This document shows positions 45,125 to 58,000 of a DNA stretch of 64,000 nt, one piece after another; the first letter of the stretch is position 1, and each line of letters opens with the position of its first letter. The stretch spans positions 14,030,381-14,094,380 of the forward strand of contig CM039510.1 in NCBI GenBank assembly GCA_022432975.1, in the 5' to 3' direction. The notes beneath the pieces are model-generated. The model was not told the origin of the DNA, searched no databases, and worked only from the letters and a program-made list of their open reading frames with translations. The position numbers were made by a program, and so were the translations under genes. Origin of the DNA: Begonia masoniana. Lineage: Eukaryota > Streptophyta > Magnoliopsida > Cucurbitales > Begoniaceae.

Positions 45125-45454
45125 TTAGGATATTAGTCTTTTTATGACTAATTGAACAATTATTTTCTTCTCCTTTGCTGTTTTACCTTTTGTATTCTTC
45201 TGTGTTTATCTGTTTTTGATAATGACAATGGGGGAGAACACAGATGATTGATACGCTCTGATAATTGATTGACACACTCTGATAATTGTTTGTTTTGCTG
45301 ATAGCGTGTATGAGATTAATCTGTGAAATCTGGATATGATAGTTTTAAAGTATGCATATGCTGTGGGGGAGCTAGAACTATGGGGGAGAGACATATTTAA
45401 TCATACTTAATAAAATTTAAGTTTATAGTTTGTCATCATCAAAAAGGGGGAGAT
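45125..45454 (+). other. 3' non-coding part and polypurine tract of the copia element
   Basis: T-rich sequence with three ATTGATYGATACRCTCTGATAA-like repeats near 45246-45300 and two TGGGGGAG words. It ends in the polypurine tract 45441-45454 directly before the LTR. Confidence 0.7.
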
Positions 45455-46956
45455 TGTTGACTTAAATGGGGTTTAAGTCTAAATTGTTTTTGATGATGTA
45501 TTTGTATGATTAATGTTGTAATTTGATTATGTTTATTGAATGAGAATATGAAATTATGCATGAGACATTAATCTGTTGAAAATGCCCTTGAAAAGGGTAT
45601 TTTAGTTTTTCTAACAATTGTGATTAAGTGTACAGGGCTAAAATTTTTAATAAATGAATTTATGTACACCGTTTGAAGTTCAAAATCAGAGCTCTTCAAC
45701 GCTTACATCAACCGGTCACAAAACGACAAAAGCAATGTCAATTTGTGAAGAAGTCCACCGATTGGTAAACGAAAAAAGCGCTGACATTACAATGAAGAAG
45801 TCCTCCGATCACTTTAAAAGAAGATGTCCACCGATGACTCTCAAAGACGTTGTCCACCGATCGCTAGACGATAAAAGATGCACTCCACCGATTGAAGGAA
45901 ATAACTACATCCACCGATAGGAAAACAACAAAATGTTATATCCTTCTGTGAAGCATAAAGAAGCACTCCACCGGTCACTAAACGACAAAGGCTGATGAGT
46001 AAAATGCCTAAGTCCACCGGTCACTGAACGACAAAGGCGGATGAGTAAAATGACTCAGTCCACTGGTCACTAAACGACAAGGCGGATGACTTCGTAGAAG
46101 AACTCCACCGCTCACTAAACGACAAAGCCGGAAGACATTTAAATCCTCATCATCCGATACCGGTTCAACATTTTTAATGCTGCATCCACCGATAGCGGTT
46201 CAACATTTCAAAGACATATTCCACCGATGGCGGTTCTCTAAAATAAGCAGAGTCTTCAGCCAGAATTCAAAAATACCGCGAATGCTACATTGTACCTCGC
46301 CCAGAAGCTTAAAGTCCAGAACATTAATGGCGTCGGGCGACTTGCGCTTTCAGAAAGCAACGGCTACCTGCTTTTGTACAAAAGCTGCTCCAACGGTAAC
46401 AAAGTTTCCATTATTGGATAAGGGGAATTGAAGTCAAGCCGATTTTACAGACAGAGTATTTAAGCCGAGGTTAGAGCACGAAGATACAACTTTTGCGAAT
46501 TTGATTTCCTGAACTCTAACTTGTGAAGCATACTCTGTATTCTCTATCTACAACTCTCTATTCCAAAACTTGAGATTCTGTTTTGAGAGTTTGTAGATCA
46601 TCATAATCTGTCATTCAAATCTGAAAATCTTGTAAGGCAGTGGATTGACGCCCGTAAAGTTCAATCCAGGATTGTGTAAGGCTGTGGATCGAAGCCCGTA
46701 AAGTTCGATCAGCATTTCTCGTTGAGGAGAAGTAAGGAATCTTCAAGGGGGAGCCTTGGAGCGTGGACGTAGGCAGTTAGGCCGAACCACGTTAAAAACT
46801 GTGGTGTTGAATTTCTCTCTCTCTCTCTCTCTTTACTTTATTTGTTTGTGTGCTATTAATTCATAAGTATTTTATTCAAGAGAGAAATTTGGTTAGACTT
46901 GAGATTAAAATTAAAAAGGTCTAATTCACCCCCTCTTAGACAATATCGTTCCTACA
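45455..46956 (+). repeat. 3' LTR of the inserted copia element
   Basis: 1502 bases, TGTTGAC...CCTACA, followed by the target duplication ACGAC and the continuing chromovirus RT frame. Differs from the 5' LTR by about two dozen substitutions and a four-base CT repeat change. Confidence 0.95.
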
Positions 46957-49541
46957 ACGACCTCTTTGATCAGCTCGGTCGTTCACGATATTTTTCGAAG
47001 ATTGATCTGAGGACAGGGTATCATCAGGTGAAGATTCGGGAGGAGGATATACCTAAGACTGCTTTCCGGACCAGATATGGACATTTTGAGTTCTTGGTCT
47101 TACCGTTCGGGCTTACAAATGCCCCAGCGGTGTTTATGGATCTTATGAACAGGATCTTCCGGCCTTATCTGGATCGGTTTGTGGTAGTCTTCATTGATGA
47201 CGTCCTGATTTATTCAAAGACTCGTCGTGAACATCGAGAGCATCTCCGCATTGTCCTACAGACCTTGAGGGAGCATCAGTTATATGCGAAGTGCAGCAAA
47301 TGTGATTTCTGGGCTTCTGAGGTGAAGTTCTTGGGCCATATCGTTTCGTGGGATGGTATTTCTATTGATCTTGCGAAGATTGAGGCGGTGGTGGGCTGTA
47401 CACCACCCAAGAACGTCTCGGAGATTCGTAGCTTCCTCGGGTTAGCTGGATATTATTGGCGCTTTGTACAAAACTTTTCTTCTATTGCTGCGCCGCTTAC
47501 CAAACTCACTCGCAAGGATGTGCGGTTTGTTTCGGATGTCGACTGTCAGAATGCCTTCGAAGAATTGAAGCGAAGGTTGACCAGTGCTCCTATTCTGACA
47601 GTTCCGGATGGGAACCTTCCTTATGCTGTGTATACCGACGCCTCCGGGGTTGGTTTGGGTTGTGTATTGATGCAGCAGGGTAAGGTTGTGGCTTATGCCT
47701 CTCGACAGTTGAAGCCCCACGAGCAGAATTATCCTACCCACGACCTAGAGCTCGCCGCCATCGTCTTTGCTTTGAAGATATGGCGAAGTTATTTATATGG
47801 GGTCAGCTTCCAGGTTTTCTCCGATCACAAGAGTTTAAAGTACTTGTTCACTCAGAAGGACCTTAACTTGAGGCAGCGCAGATGGGTGGAGTATTTGGAG
47901 GATTATGATTTTAGTTTGGAATACCACCCAGGCAAGGCTAATGCAGTGGCTGATGCATTGAGCTGGTATCCTCGTGCTTCCATTTCCTGCATGATTCTGG
48001 ATGAGTGGAGGAAGTCTTTGGTGATTGGGGATTTTCAGTTGCAGTATCATGATACTGGGAGCCAGGCTTACATCTACCATGTAGTGGCTACACCATCGAT
48101 GCTCACAAGGGTGAAGCAGCTACAGCGGCAGGATGAGGAGCTTGTATTCAGGGTGGGACAGCTTTAGAATGGGGAGCAGCTTGAGGGTTGGTCGGTGAAT
48201 GCTGTTGGGGACCTATTCTATCGTGGTAAGGTGGCGGTTCCCAACATCGCCAACTTGAGGCAAGCTATTTTGGATGAGGCGCACAGATCTAGTTTTGCCA
48301 TCCACCCCAGCAGTACCAAAATGTATCAGGATCTGAAGCGTCAGTACTGGTGGGTTGGCATGAAGAGAGAGGTAGCAGAATTTGTTGCCCGATGCATAAC
48401 CTGCCAGAGAGTCAAAGCCGAGCACCAGCGGCCAGCGGGTTTGCTCCAGCCATTACCAATTCCGGAATGGAAGTGGGAGGAGGTTACCATGGACTTCGTT
48501 ACCCATCTTCCCAGGACTCCTCAGAGATTTGATTCTATCTGGGTTATTGTGGATCGATTGACGAAGTCGGCACATTTCATTCCTATTTGGATGACTTTTT
48601 CTGTTGCCAAGCTCAGTCGGTTATATGTGCAGAACATTGTTCGTCTCCATGGGGTACCTTTGAGCATTGTGTCTGACCGTGATCCTCGTTTCACTTCAGA
48701 TTTATGGAGAGGATTGCAGAAGGAGCTCGGTACGAAGACCCAGATGAGTACTGCACATCATCCCCAGACAGATGGGCAGTCCGAGAGGACTATTCAGATC
48801 TTAGAGGATATGTTGAGGTCCTGTATTCTGGATTTTGGTAGCAGTTGGATAGACCACTTGCCACTGGTTGAGTTTGTGTACAACAACAGCTTCCAAACCA
48901 GCATCGGGGTTTCTCCGTTTGAGGCTTTGTATGGTCAGCCATGTCGTTCTCCTTTGTGTTGGGCCGAAAAAGAGGAACGACTTGCGCTTAGGCCAGATAT
49001 CATTCGAGAGACCACAGAGAAGATCCACCAAATTCGTGAGAGGCTGAAGGTCGTGCAGAGTCGTCAAAAGAGTTATGCAGACCTGAAGAGACGTGAGGTG
49101 GAGTTTGATGCTGGGGACTTTGTCTTTGTGAAGGTTCATCCTACTCGTGGTGTCAGCAGGTTTGGGGTGAAAGGAAAGTTAGCCCCGCTGTACATTGGAC
49201 CGTTCCAGATTGTTGAGAGGATTGGAGTGGTGGCTTACCAGCTGGAGTTACATCTTCAGTTGGGGCATGTGCACAATGTTTTCCATATATCCCAACTGAG
49301 GAAGTACATTCCTAATCCGTCTCACAATGTTTCGTGGGATGAGGTAACGGTCCAGGCTGACGCGACGTACGACGAGGTGCCAGAAAAAATTTTGGGACGC
49401 GAGCTTCGGCGTTTTCATCGTCGGGAGGCTCCGTATGTTCTGGTGCAATGGAAGAACCACACAAACAAAGAAGCTACATGGGAGCTAGAGTCCGATATGG
49501 CGAATAGGTACCCTAGATTTTTTTTTATGATATGTAGTTGA
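46957..49541 (+). pseudogene. Chromovirus RT remainder, RNase H, integrase, chromodomain
   Basis: The frame resumes with [20 protein letters not shown] exactly where 36492 stopped. RT active site FIDD at about 47190-47201; RNase [16 protein letters not shown] and DHKSLKYL; a TAG at 48165-48167 then breaks the frame in the linker. The same frame continues to integrase: zinc finger (HRSSFAIHP ... CITCQRVK), DFVTHLP, SDRDPRFTSDLW and HHPQTDGQSERTIQ. It ends with a chromodomain (VLVQWKNHTNKEATWELE, about 49435-49490). Chromodomains of this group are thought to steer insertion towards heterochromatin. The stop is TGA at 49539-49541. Confidence 0.92.
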
Positions 49542-49566
49542 GGCGAATTTCGAGGACGAAATTCAT

Positions 49567-49582
49567 AAAAAGGAGGAAAAGA
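49567..49582 (+). promoter_or_regulatory. Polypurine tract of the chromovirus
   Basis: AAAAAGGAGGAAAAGA lies directly before the TG of the 3' LTR. Confidence 0.85.
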
Positions 49583-52242
49583 TGTAAAAACCGTCAAATT
49601 TTAGTAGTAAAAATTTGAATAAATTTTTTGCGAATTTTAGCGTAAATAATTGTGACCAATTACGATAGGAATTTGGATCGTGGAAACGAACGTTAAATTA
49701 AAGGTAATTAATTGTAGAAAGTTAATAAAAGAATTAATTTAAATCAAAATAAAAAGAAATAGGTAAAATAATAATGAGGCAGGTAAAATAATAAATGAAA
49801 TAGATTTAATATAAAATTTAATATAAAAATAAAATAATAAAAATAAAATTAAAAGATAAGTTTTCAAAAAGAAACCTTATCTGTCGAGGGTTTTCAGAAA
49901 AATACAAAAGGAGAGAGATAGAAAGGGGAGAGAGAGAGCCGCGCGAGGAGAGAATCGCCGACGCCGGAACGATCTCCGTTCATTGCGATTTTGGTGTCAA
50001 AACGTTCGTCTCGAAGAGTAGCTCAACGTTTGTGAAGGGCGTTTTTGAAGGTAATCTCTCTTTCTCTTGATTTTTGCCCGAGAAGTTTCGGGTTTTATGT
50101 TTTGTTAGATCTGAATTTTTGGGGTCGATTTCTCGGTGTTTTTGGCAGGGATCGACTCGAAAAGTGGTTGGAAACGTGTTGGAAGCGATTTTCGGCGAAA
50201 AACATGTAAGAAATCGTGTTTTTTCGCCGCGGGTTGATCGTCGGTTGGTCGCCGGAACTTCGTCGGCATTCGGCGATCGACGGTCGAGTCAACTCGACCA
50301 TGGGCTGAGTCAACTCGGGCTGTGGGCCGAGTTAACTCAGGCCCAAGGCCGAGTTGACTCTGGCCCAGGGCTGAGTTGGGCCCGACTGGGTTTGGCCCAA
50401 CCCGATCCAGATTCGGGCCAGGCTGGACCCAGGCCCTTTGGCCTTCTGGGCCGGGTTCGACTTGGGTCCATTGGGCCGGGTTTGACCCGACCCATCAGGC
50501 TGGGTCAACCCAGCCCATTACGGGTCGAACTTGCCTGGTCCGACCCGATTTGGGTTTGGGCAGGGTCTGGCCCGAGCCCAATTGGAATGGGTTGGTTCGG
50601 GTCAAACCGATCCGACCCAGACCAACCCGAATCGGTCCAACCCGAACCGGTCCGACCCGAACCGGTCTGACCCGACCCGAACCGGTCCGGTCAGTCAAAA
50701 TCAACGGTTGACTTTGACCGTTGATTTTTACTGTTGACTGTTGACTTTGACTTTTTGACCAAAAGTCAACCCGAGCTATTTTGGCCAGTTTTTGCCCTGG
50801 TTCGTAGTTTATATCGTTTATGGACCAAATTGGACCTTAAAGGGGCTCATTCCTTGTGTTGTTTCTCAGATTCAGAGGATTTTGCTGATTTGGAAGCAAT
50901 TCCTAAGGAGCCACGATTCACTGAGGATAGGAGGACTCGCCGCAGGGGTATGAGTTATTATGCTTACTACGTTATACCTAACATGCACATGCACGTATAT
51001 TATTTTTGGTGGGATACCACTAGTATTGATGTCGGCATTTTACTGGCATGGTTATTTTGCATATTGTGGCACGTATATTTTTTTAACTGATCGATACTGC
51101 CTAGTGGAGTTTATATGCCATGTTTTACTTGCCTTACCCGACGGGTTGTATTTGAGATTCCCCTGAGATTTATTATATTTGGCATGCAGATAGCTTTATA
51201 CATGCATTTGATATTGTTAATGCATTGGTTTTCTGTTGAGCCATTTGGAGTTTGATACTGGAGATAACCGTCTGGCACTCTTAGCTGGGCCCTTATGCTA
51301 GGAGTATCAGGGGGTTTTGCCCAGTTGTTGTGGTACTCCCCACGCTTGTTTGGATAGGGTACGCCCCTTGAGAATAGGCGGAATGTAGGGTACGCCCCCT
51401 GAGAATAGGCGGAATGGGCTCGGAGGTATGCTCGCCCAGTTACCCGACCTGGCCAGTGTCTGTTCGTTGCTACCCCGGTATATTAAGTCCACCTTGTGGA
51501 CCCCTTGGACCCAGGGTTGAGTGGTTCGTCCCTCCTGGTGTGCCCTAGCGCGTGTCCCGGTGGCCCAGGGCTGAGTGGTTCGTCCCTCCTGGTGGTTGAC
51601 CTTTTCTCTTCTCCCTATGAGGCCCTGCTTGGTGTTATCACGGCCTTTCTGTGTTGGTGTGGTTCGGAGGATCCGTGAGTGACCTCTCTTTTCACTGTAC
51701 ACCTGGATATATATTTTTATGATAGCATTGTTGATGTGGGCCTATTTTCACTATATATATTTATTTTATCGTTAGTCCCATTAACCGTTTTAAATGGATA
51801 ATAAGAAGAGAAATGAATAATATTGAAATTGGTTTTGATTTTTAAAACGTGCATTGATTTGATAAGACATGCATCCTTGAGTGGTAGATATAACATCTCA
51901 TACTGAGTTTGTCACTCACCCCATCGACTCCCCCCTCTACGGGTAAAGGAAGGAAGGCTAGGAAGTGAGCTCTGTCGTGTGAATTTTCCTTAGGGTCACA
52001 CTTTTTATTTCCTATAGATTTGTGTATGTAAGACATTCGAGATTGTACTTTATTTTGGCATGTAATTATTCTCATTTATCTTGTATTTTTACGATTGTCT
52101 GTACTCTCTTTTATTTGTTGCTTCGAGGAGGTCCTGGATCAATACTAATCTTCTGCATTTAGCCTTAGGTTAGACGGTGGACCTCTCCGAGGTTGATCGT
52201 TTAACCTGGCGTTTCTGTTAGGCCCCCTCTCGGGTTGTGACA
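49583..52242 (+). repeat. 3' LTR of the chromovirus
   Basis: 2660 bases, partner of 31667-34228. It has extra GAGTCAACTCG-type units (50275-50355), two rather than three 31-base units, and an extra TGGCGTTTCTGTTAGGCC stretch just before its end. Many substitutions show this is the oldest of the three large elements. Confidence 0.92.
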
Positions 52243-52498
52243 TGGATAATCCACCATAAAAGTCATAGATTTGAGTTGAAATTTTTTAGTATCATTTTTC
52301 AAGAGATGTTGACATTGTGACTTGAGAAATATATATTTTATTCGATACTCTAGAGACTGAATTAAATAAATTAAAGTTTTAGTTTATGAATAATAATTAT
52401 CGTATACTAATTATAGATTGGAAAGAAATCGAACAGGTTTGTCTCGATTTACCTGCCACCATACCAAGACCGAATCATTCGATAAAAGGAATCAAACC
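52243..52498. other. Short spacer between two retrotransposons
   Basis: AT-rich, then a segment with AAATCGAACAGG and CGAATCATTCG words. Its end, AAACC, is the target site copied by the next element. No gene seen. Confidence 0.5.
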
Positions 52499-53845
52499 TG
52501 AAAGTTTAAGATCAGCTCAGTGATGTCACACAAGGATCCTTGTGTGACACCGATTTTAAAGTCACGATGAACGATATAAAAAGTGCGGAAATAAATGACA
52601 CAAGAGGTTGGTAACGCAGTTCGGCAACCAGCCTACGTCTGCGGGGCCACGCCCAGATATAAAAACTTTTCCTTGAGTTAACAAAGTTACAAGAAAAACT
52701 CGGACTTATACAAATAAAGACTCCCTCTTATCTTTGTCGCCGCCTCTAGCTAACTTCCCCAACGAAACAGTTTTTGCGAGATCCCCTCGACTTTAGAACG
52801 ACCTCTCCCGAGATCTAGATAACAACAAGCTCCCCTCGTTGTTGGTTCCTCCCGAAACCCGTGTTATGGCAAGATCCCCTCGCCCACGATCACGAACGAC
52901 AAGCTCCCCTTGTCTAAGAAACAGAACTCCTCACGAGTTCAGATGCTGTCTCCTCCCGAGACAGAGCTTCAATGAAGAACACGGAAAGTTGCCTCCTGTG
53001 ACACCTCCTGGAACACCAGATCGAAGTCTTCGGATACAACACACAGCACACTCAATAAAACAATGAAATCCACAGATTAAGTCGAGTGTGCAACACAATC
53101 ACAAACCCATACGCAGAAACGTAGGGCGTGAAAGAAAACCGACGGCTCGGGAAAACGAAGAAAATCTTCTCTCGTGTAAAATCAATACTCCGTCGTCTGC
53201 TGAACAACAATCACCGACGACTCACAGTAGGCGTGAATGAAAGGATCAACTATTGCAGAATACACGCAAACGTCGGTATAGAATATAATCGCCCGGAAGA
53301 ATAAAAAACTTTTCGCTCTCAATAATAATGGCTTCAGCAGCCTTCTTCAGAAAAACGAAGGCTTTAAATAATATTGGTAGCTTCCATATCTTTAATTCAT
53401 TCAGTTACCAAATCGGATTTACCGCCGCATGGAATAAGGAAACACAATCTTAACAAATTCGGTTATGTGACACCTCATGTGACACTTTAGGAAAGTTTCC
53501 ATAACAGCCCAGATTTTCGCCCAAAAATTCAGGAAAGCATCCCATTAGTCATAGGAAGTCAGAGCCCAGCAAATCGTGTCAAATCTACAACAAATCGGCT
53601 TTCCAAATAAAACTTTCCAAAAAACAAGTGCATATACCTTATTCAATATCTTTCCAAATAATGTTGTTTCCTTATTTTTCTCTTCCATAGAATCATCATT
53701 ATTACTTCTATAATATCTTCCCATAATCGGATTGGGCGGTTTCTTGATTGTCAAGTCATAAATCACCACTTGAATAAAATATTATTTTTATAATAAATTG
53801 CCAAAAAATCACATGCCAACACTAATGCAAATCTTTGCATTTACA
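52499..53845 (-). repeat. 3' LTR of the young copia element
   Basis: 1347 bases; on the plus strand it runs TGAAAGTTTAAG...GCATTTACA. It holds a 26-base perfect palindrome (52524-52549), three TGTGACACC copies (52543, 52997, 53466) and a cytosine-rich block (52780-52980) with repeated TCCCCTCG words. Confidence 0.96.
52524..52549. promoter_or_regulatory. 26-base perfect palindrome near the LTR edge
   Basis: Half site TGTCACACAAGGA followed by its exact complement, 25 bases inside the LTR end; the other LTR has it at 60114-60139. In the RNA it would be a 13-bp hairpin near the 3' end of each LTR. It includes the recurring TGTGACACC word. Confidence 0.8.
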
Positions 53846-53858
53846 ATCTCCCCCTTTG
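53846..53858 (-). promoter_or_regulatory. Polypurine tract of the young copia element
   Basis: On the minus strand CAAAGGGGGAGAT lies directly before the TG of the 3' LTR. Confidence 0.85.
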
Positions 53859-55056
53859 GCATTTTTGGCAAAATCAATATACTCAATAATTTCAATAACT
53901 CCCCCTGAATTTTCTCCCCCTGGATTGATGGCTTCAAAACATCATCAAAATACTCCCCCAAAATTACCAAAATACTCCCCCTTTTTGCCATAAAAAGACA
54001 AATATATATATAAGGGAATAACAACTACTATAACATCAGCATAATCACCAAATAATCACCATAAACACTAAATAATCACCATAGGGAGATAGCCAAAATC
54101 AAGAATATATAATATCCATATAAGCACCAGAATCTCCATATATAAGAGAGGGAAATAGGAGAGCTAACCGTGTATTCTTGCCGTCTTCATGTGTCATAAT
54201 TTGGTCAAAAAAAATCAAAAGATATTGAATTTCCAATTTTGAACAGTAAGGCCGCTATTGTCTTGTTAACACTAATTCCATGAGAAGTCGGCATGAAGAA
54301 TTGCATACTTATCCGTAAGTTGTTAAGCTGAAAAAATTATTTCCATGGGGCAAGAACCGTCTGACACCCCCAGTGACACCGATTAAAACTCTTGACTTTT
54401 CAACAATTTTGGTCGCCTTAACTTGTTCCTTCACATTAACAACTTTCTTTCTCTCGAAAATATCACCAGCAGCTTCCTTCGCAGACATTTTTCTAACACA
54501 GTCATCAAGTATCGAATAACAACTATCTTTGCATTTTCTATCATCGATTATCATTTGCTGATCAGTCAAAAATTCCATCTCACCTTCAAGAAACTTGATA
54601 AAATAGGATGACAAGGCAGAATCAGAATCAAATTCAGAATCAGAATCAGAAGAATTAGAAACATTGTCGAGCTGGAACACCCTCAGGAACACCATTTAAA
54701 ACATTAACCTGATCACCTGCCAGAAGCTTGTAGCTATTCCTGATCTCCTCCATAAACAGCATAATGAATCTTTGAATAATAATTCAAATCTTTGCAAGTT
54801 GGGAAATAAACCCAATATAATAATGATGCTCCAAACTTCATTAAAAATAGACTTCCAATATTTCATGAGAATAGTCAGAATTTTGCAAGTCACATACGGT
54901 GTTGCTCCACATAATATCAGAATATCCAGAATGATTACTTTCAGCAGAGGATGAGCAATACCCAATAGATTGCCAAAAAATAAAAACAAACGCCTAATGC
55001 AAGTGGCGATTTTTTTTTTTTTTTTTTTTTTTAAATAAATAAATGCAATAATCAGC
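53859..55056 (-). other. 3' non-coding region of the young copia element
   Basis: Between the gag-pol stop and the polypurine tract. It holds a run of about 20 A on the minus strand (55013-55032), several CTCCCCC words (53850-53985) and the small ORF at 54309-54695. Nothing else recognised. Confidence 0.6.
54309..54695 (-). CDS. Small acidic ORF after pol in the young copia element
   Basis: 128 codons, starting MVFLRVFQLDNVSNSSDSDS, with an acidic serine-rich start and a mixed charged middle. It lies where SIRE-like elements carry a third ORF but shows none of the FYANL or NELL pattern seen in the copies at 4.7 and 43 kb. It contains one GVTGGV, from the recurrent GGTGTCAC word. It may be a remnant of a third ORF or no gene at all. 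Confidence 0.3.
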   Translation of the reverse strand: MVFLRVFQLDNVSNSSDSDSEFDSDSALSSYFIKFLEGEMEFLTDQQMIIDDRKCKDSCYSILDDCVRKMSAKEAAGDIFERKKVVNVKEQVKATKIVEKSRVLIGVTGGVRRFLPHGNNFFSLTTYG

Positions 55057-58000
55057 TTACATAACACAAAGGCCTAGGGCAGACCTCAGCTCTTCAAACC
55101 TTACACCATCCAACGCCTTGGTGAAAATATCGGCAATTTGTTTTTCGGTCACCATATGCTCCAAATCAATAATTTTGTCCTCCACTAAAGATCGAATAAA
55201 ATGATGTCGTATGTCAATATGCTTTGTCCGTGAATGCTGAACAGGATTTTTCGAAATATTGATAGCGCTCAAATTATCACAATAAAGGGTCATGACACCC
55301 TGTGTGACGCCATAGTCTTTCATCATTTGTTTCATCCAAAGAAGCTGCGTACAGCTGCTACCTGCTGCTATATACTCTGCCTCAGCTGTAGATAGAGAAA
55401 TAGAATTCTGTTTCTTGCTAAACCAAGACACCAAGTTGTGTCCAACATAAAAACATCCACCCGAAGTGCTTTTTCGGTCATCGGAACTTCCTGCCCAGTC
55501 AGCATCACAATAACCCACCAGATTAGCATTAGAATCAAAAGAATACCAGATGCCATAATCAGTTGTGCCATTGACATATTTCAGAATTCGTTTAACCGAC
55601 ACTAGGTGTGACTCCTTCGGATTGGCTTGAAATCGAGCGCATAAACCCACGCTATAGCAAATATCTGGTCGGCTGGCAGTAAGATATAGTAGACTTCCAA
55701 TCATGCTTCTATATAAACGTGGATCAACAGCAATACCCTTTTCATCTTTAGAGATTTTCTCGTGTGTCCCAAGGGGTGTTCTACGCGGGCGTGCATTCTC
55801 GAGATTGAATTTTTTCAATAAAGTCTTGGCATATTTGGCTTGAGAGATAAAAATACCATTCGTTGCTTGCTGAATTTGAAGTCCAAGAAAATACGTGAGT
55901 TCTCCAACCATACTCATCTCGAATTCACCGGTCATTTGAGCAACAAACTCATCCACCATCGCCTGTGACACCGAGCCAAACACTATGTCGTCAACATATA
56001 TTTGAGCAAGTAAAAACTGACCTTTGTCCCGGCGAACGAAAAGGGTTTTATCTACTCCCCCTCGCTCATATCCCTTGGTTAATAGATATTGAGTGAGTCG
56101 TTCATACCATGCACGAGGGGCTTGTTTGAGCCCATATAACGCCTTCTTCAACTTATAAACGTACTCGGGATGATGAGGGTCTTCAAAACCCTTTGGTTGA
56201 GCAACATAAACCTCTTCATTAAGAAATCCATTGAGAAACGCGCTTTTCACATCCATTTGATATAATTTAAACCGCATAACACAAGCGATAGCCAACAAAA
56301 GCCGAATCGATTCAAGCCGAGCAACCGGAGCAAATGTTTCATCAAAGTCAATCCCTTCAATTTGAGAATACCCTTGAGCCACTAGCCGAGCTTTGTTGCG
56401 AGTAATATTTCCATGCTCATCGGTCTTGTTTTTGTAGATCCACTTAGTACCAATAACATTCACATCGGGAGGACACGGTACTAAGTCCCAAACTTGATTT
56501 CGGGAGAATTGGTTGAGTTCTTCTTGCATAGCACCTATCCAGTACTCATCTAGCAATGCTTCTTTCACATTCTTTGGTTCGAGCGTTGATGTAAAGCATG
56601 CCATTTGGATCATGTCACGATAATTCAATTTCGGCTTATCTCTAGTTCGTATACCATCATTCAGGCCACCAATAATCTCAACTGTAGGATGATTCTTCTG
56701 AACACGTGTAGATGGTTGTCTGTGGTGTGTGATATCAGCTTCTCCTTCATCAACAGTCTCTGTTTGATCTGGGACACCGCCTGAGACACCCTCTGTGACA
56801 CCGGGTGGAACACTAGTGCCTTCATTATTTAAAATGTGTTCTGCATCATCTTTTGGATTATGAGTTGTGTCTAGAGAGTCGTCCACTTGAACATTTGCAG
56901 ATTCGATGACAGTTCGAGTTCTTTTGTTGTAAACCCGATAGGCACGACTATTTGTAGCATAACCGAGAAAGATTGCCTCATCACTCTTGGGATCAAGTTT
57001 CCCCCTATGTTCCCTGTCATTCAACACAAAGCAGAGGCTGCCAAACGGATGAAAATAATGAAGATTTGGAGTTTTACCTTTCCATATCTCATAGGGTGTC
57101 ATAGAAGTTTTGCCACGAAGATACACCCGATTAATGGTATAACAAGCTGTATTCATAGCTTCAGCCCAGAATTTTTGAGGAACATCTCTTTCATGTAGCA
57201 TTACTCGAGTCATCTCTGCCAATGTACGATTTTTCCGTTCAACGACTCCGTTTTGTTGAGGAGTCTTTGGTGCCGAAAATTCATGAGCGATTCCGAAATG
57301 CTTACAGAAATCCGAGAACTCAGAGTTTTCAAACTCTTTTCCATGGTCACTGCGGATACGAATAATTTTCAAAATAACAGAGTCTTTCTCGCGTTGTAGT
57401 CGAGTACACATTGACTTGAAAACTTTGAACGTGTTGGACTTTTCTCTTAGAAACTCCACCCATGTATAGCGTGAAAAATCATCAACAGTAACGAATACGT
57501 AACGTTTTCCTCCAATACTTTCAACAGGCATCGGCCCCATTAGATCCATGTGAAGTAATTCAAGAACCCGGGTAGTTGTGGAACCCTGTGACACCGGGTG
57601 AGACACCTTCGTTTGCTTTCCGATTTGACATGGTCCGCATAATTTGTCTTCATCAAATTTTAATTCAGGAATTCCTCGAACAGCACCTTTCGAAATAAGC
57701 TTCTCCAGCATTCTGAAATTAACATGTCCCAACTTTCTATGCCATAAAATAGTGTCTTCCATACTCGACCGAAGGCAGGTAGATGAGGAATAAATAAGAT
57801 AACAATTGTCCGATGATCTAACTCCTTCAATAACACAATCTTTGTTTTGATCGGACACAACACATCTTTCTTTCGTAAATTGCACATTCAGATCTTGATC
57901 GCAGAGCTGGCTAATACTGATTAGGTTGGATTTCAAACCATTTACCAATAAGACATCACTCAACTTTGGTAGACCAGGGACATTCAACGTTCCCCTGCCA

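Larger units (their letters stand above)
36493..46956 (+). mobile_element. SIRE-like Ty1/copia element inserted in the chromovirus RT
   Basis: Complete 10,464-base element. LTRs 36493-37990 and 45455-46956; the left one begins TAATGAC where the right begins TGTTGAC. Target duplication ACGAC is perfect (36488-36492, 46957-46961). Primer site 37993-38004; polypurine tract 45441-45454 (AAAAAGGGGGAGAT). Gag with a long C-terminal extension, pol in copia order (protease, integrase, RT, RNase H) and a third ORF place it with SIRE/Maximus. It is broken by frameshifts in gag and at the end of pol and by two stops in the third ORF. By eye the LTRs differ at about two dozen sites. Confidence 0.95.
31667..52242 (+). 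mobile_element. Tekay-like Ty3/gypsy chromovirus, split by a copia element
   Basis: LTRs at 31667-34228 (2562 bases) and 49583-52242 (2660 bases), TGTAAAAACC...TTGTGACA, with flanks TAGAT (31662-31666) and TGGAT (52243-52247), a target duplication with one change. A tRNA-Met primer site is at 34238-34249 and a polypurine tract at 49567-49582. Gag, protease, RT, RNase H and integrase come in gypsy order, and the C-terminal chromodomain places it among the chromoviruses, most like Tekay/Del. It is inactive: one frameshift, two in-frame stops and a 10.5-kb copia insertion. Its own length without the copia is about 10.1 kb. Confidence 0.93.

Noticed and set aside
52839..53066. 75-codon frame in the young copia LTR (also at 60429-60656)
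   Set aside because: It is the same in both LTRs only because they are recent copies; its sequence is cytosine-rich leader with no protein likeness.
53809..54024. 71-codon minus-strand frame after pol in the young copia element
   Set aside because: It runs over the polypurine tract into the LTR and has no protein features.
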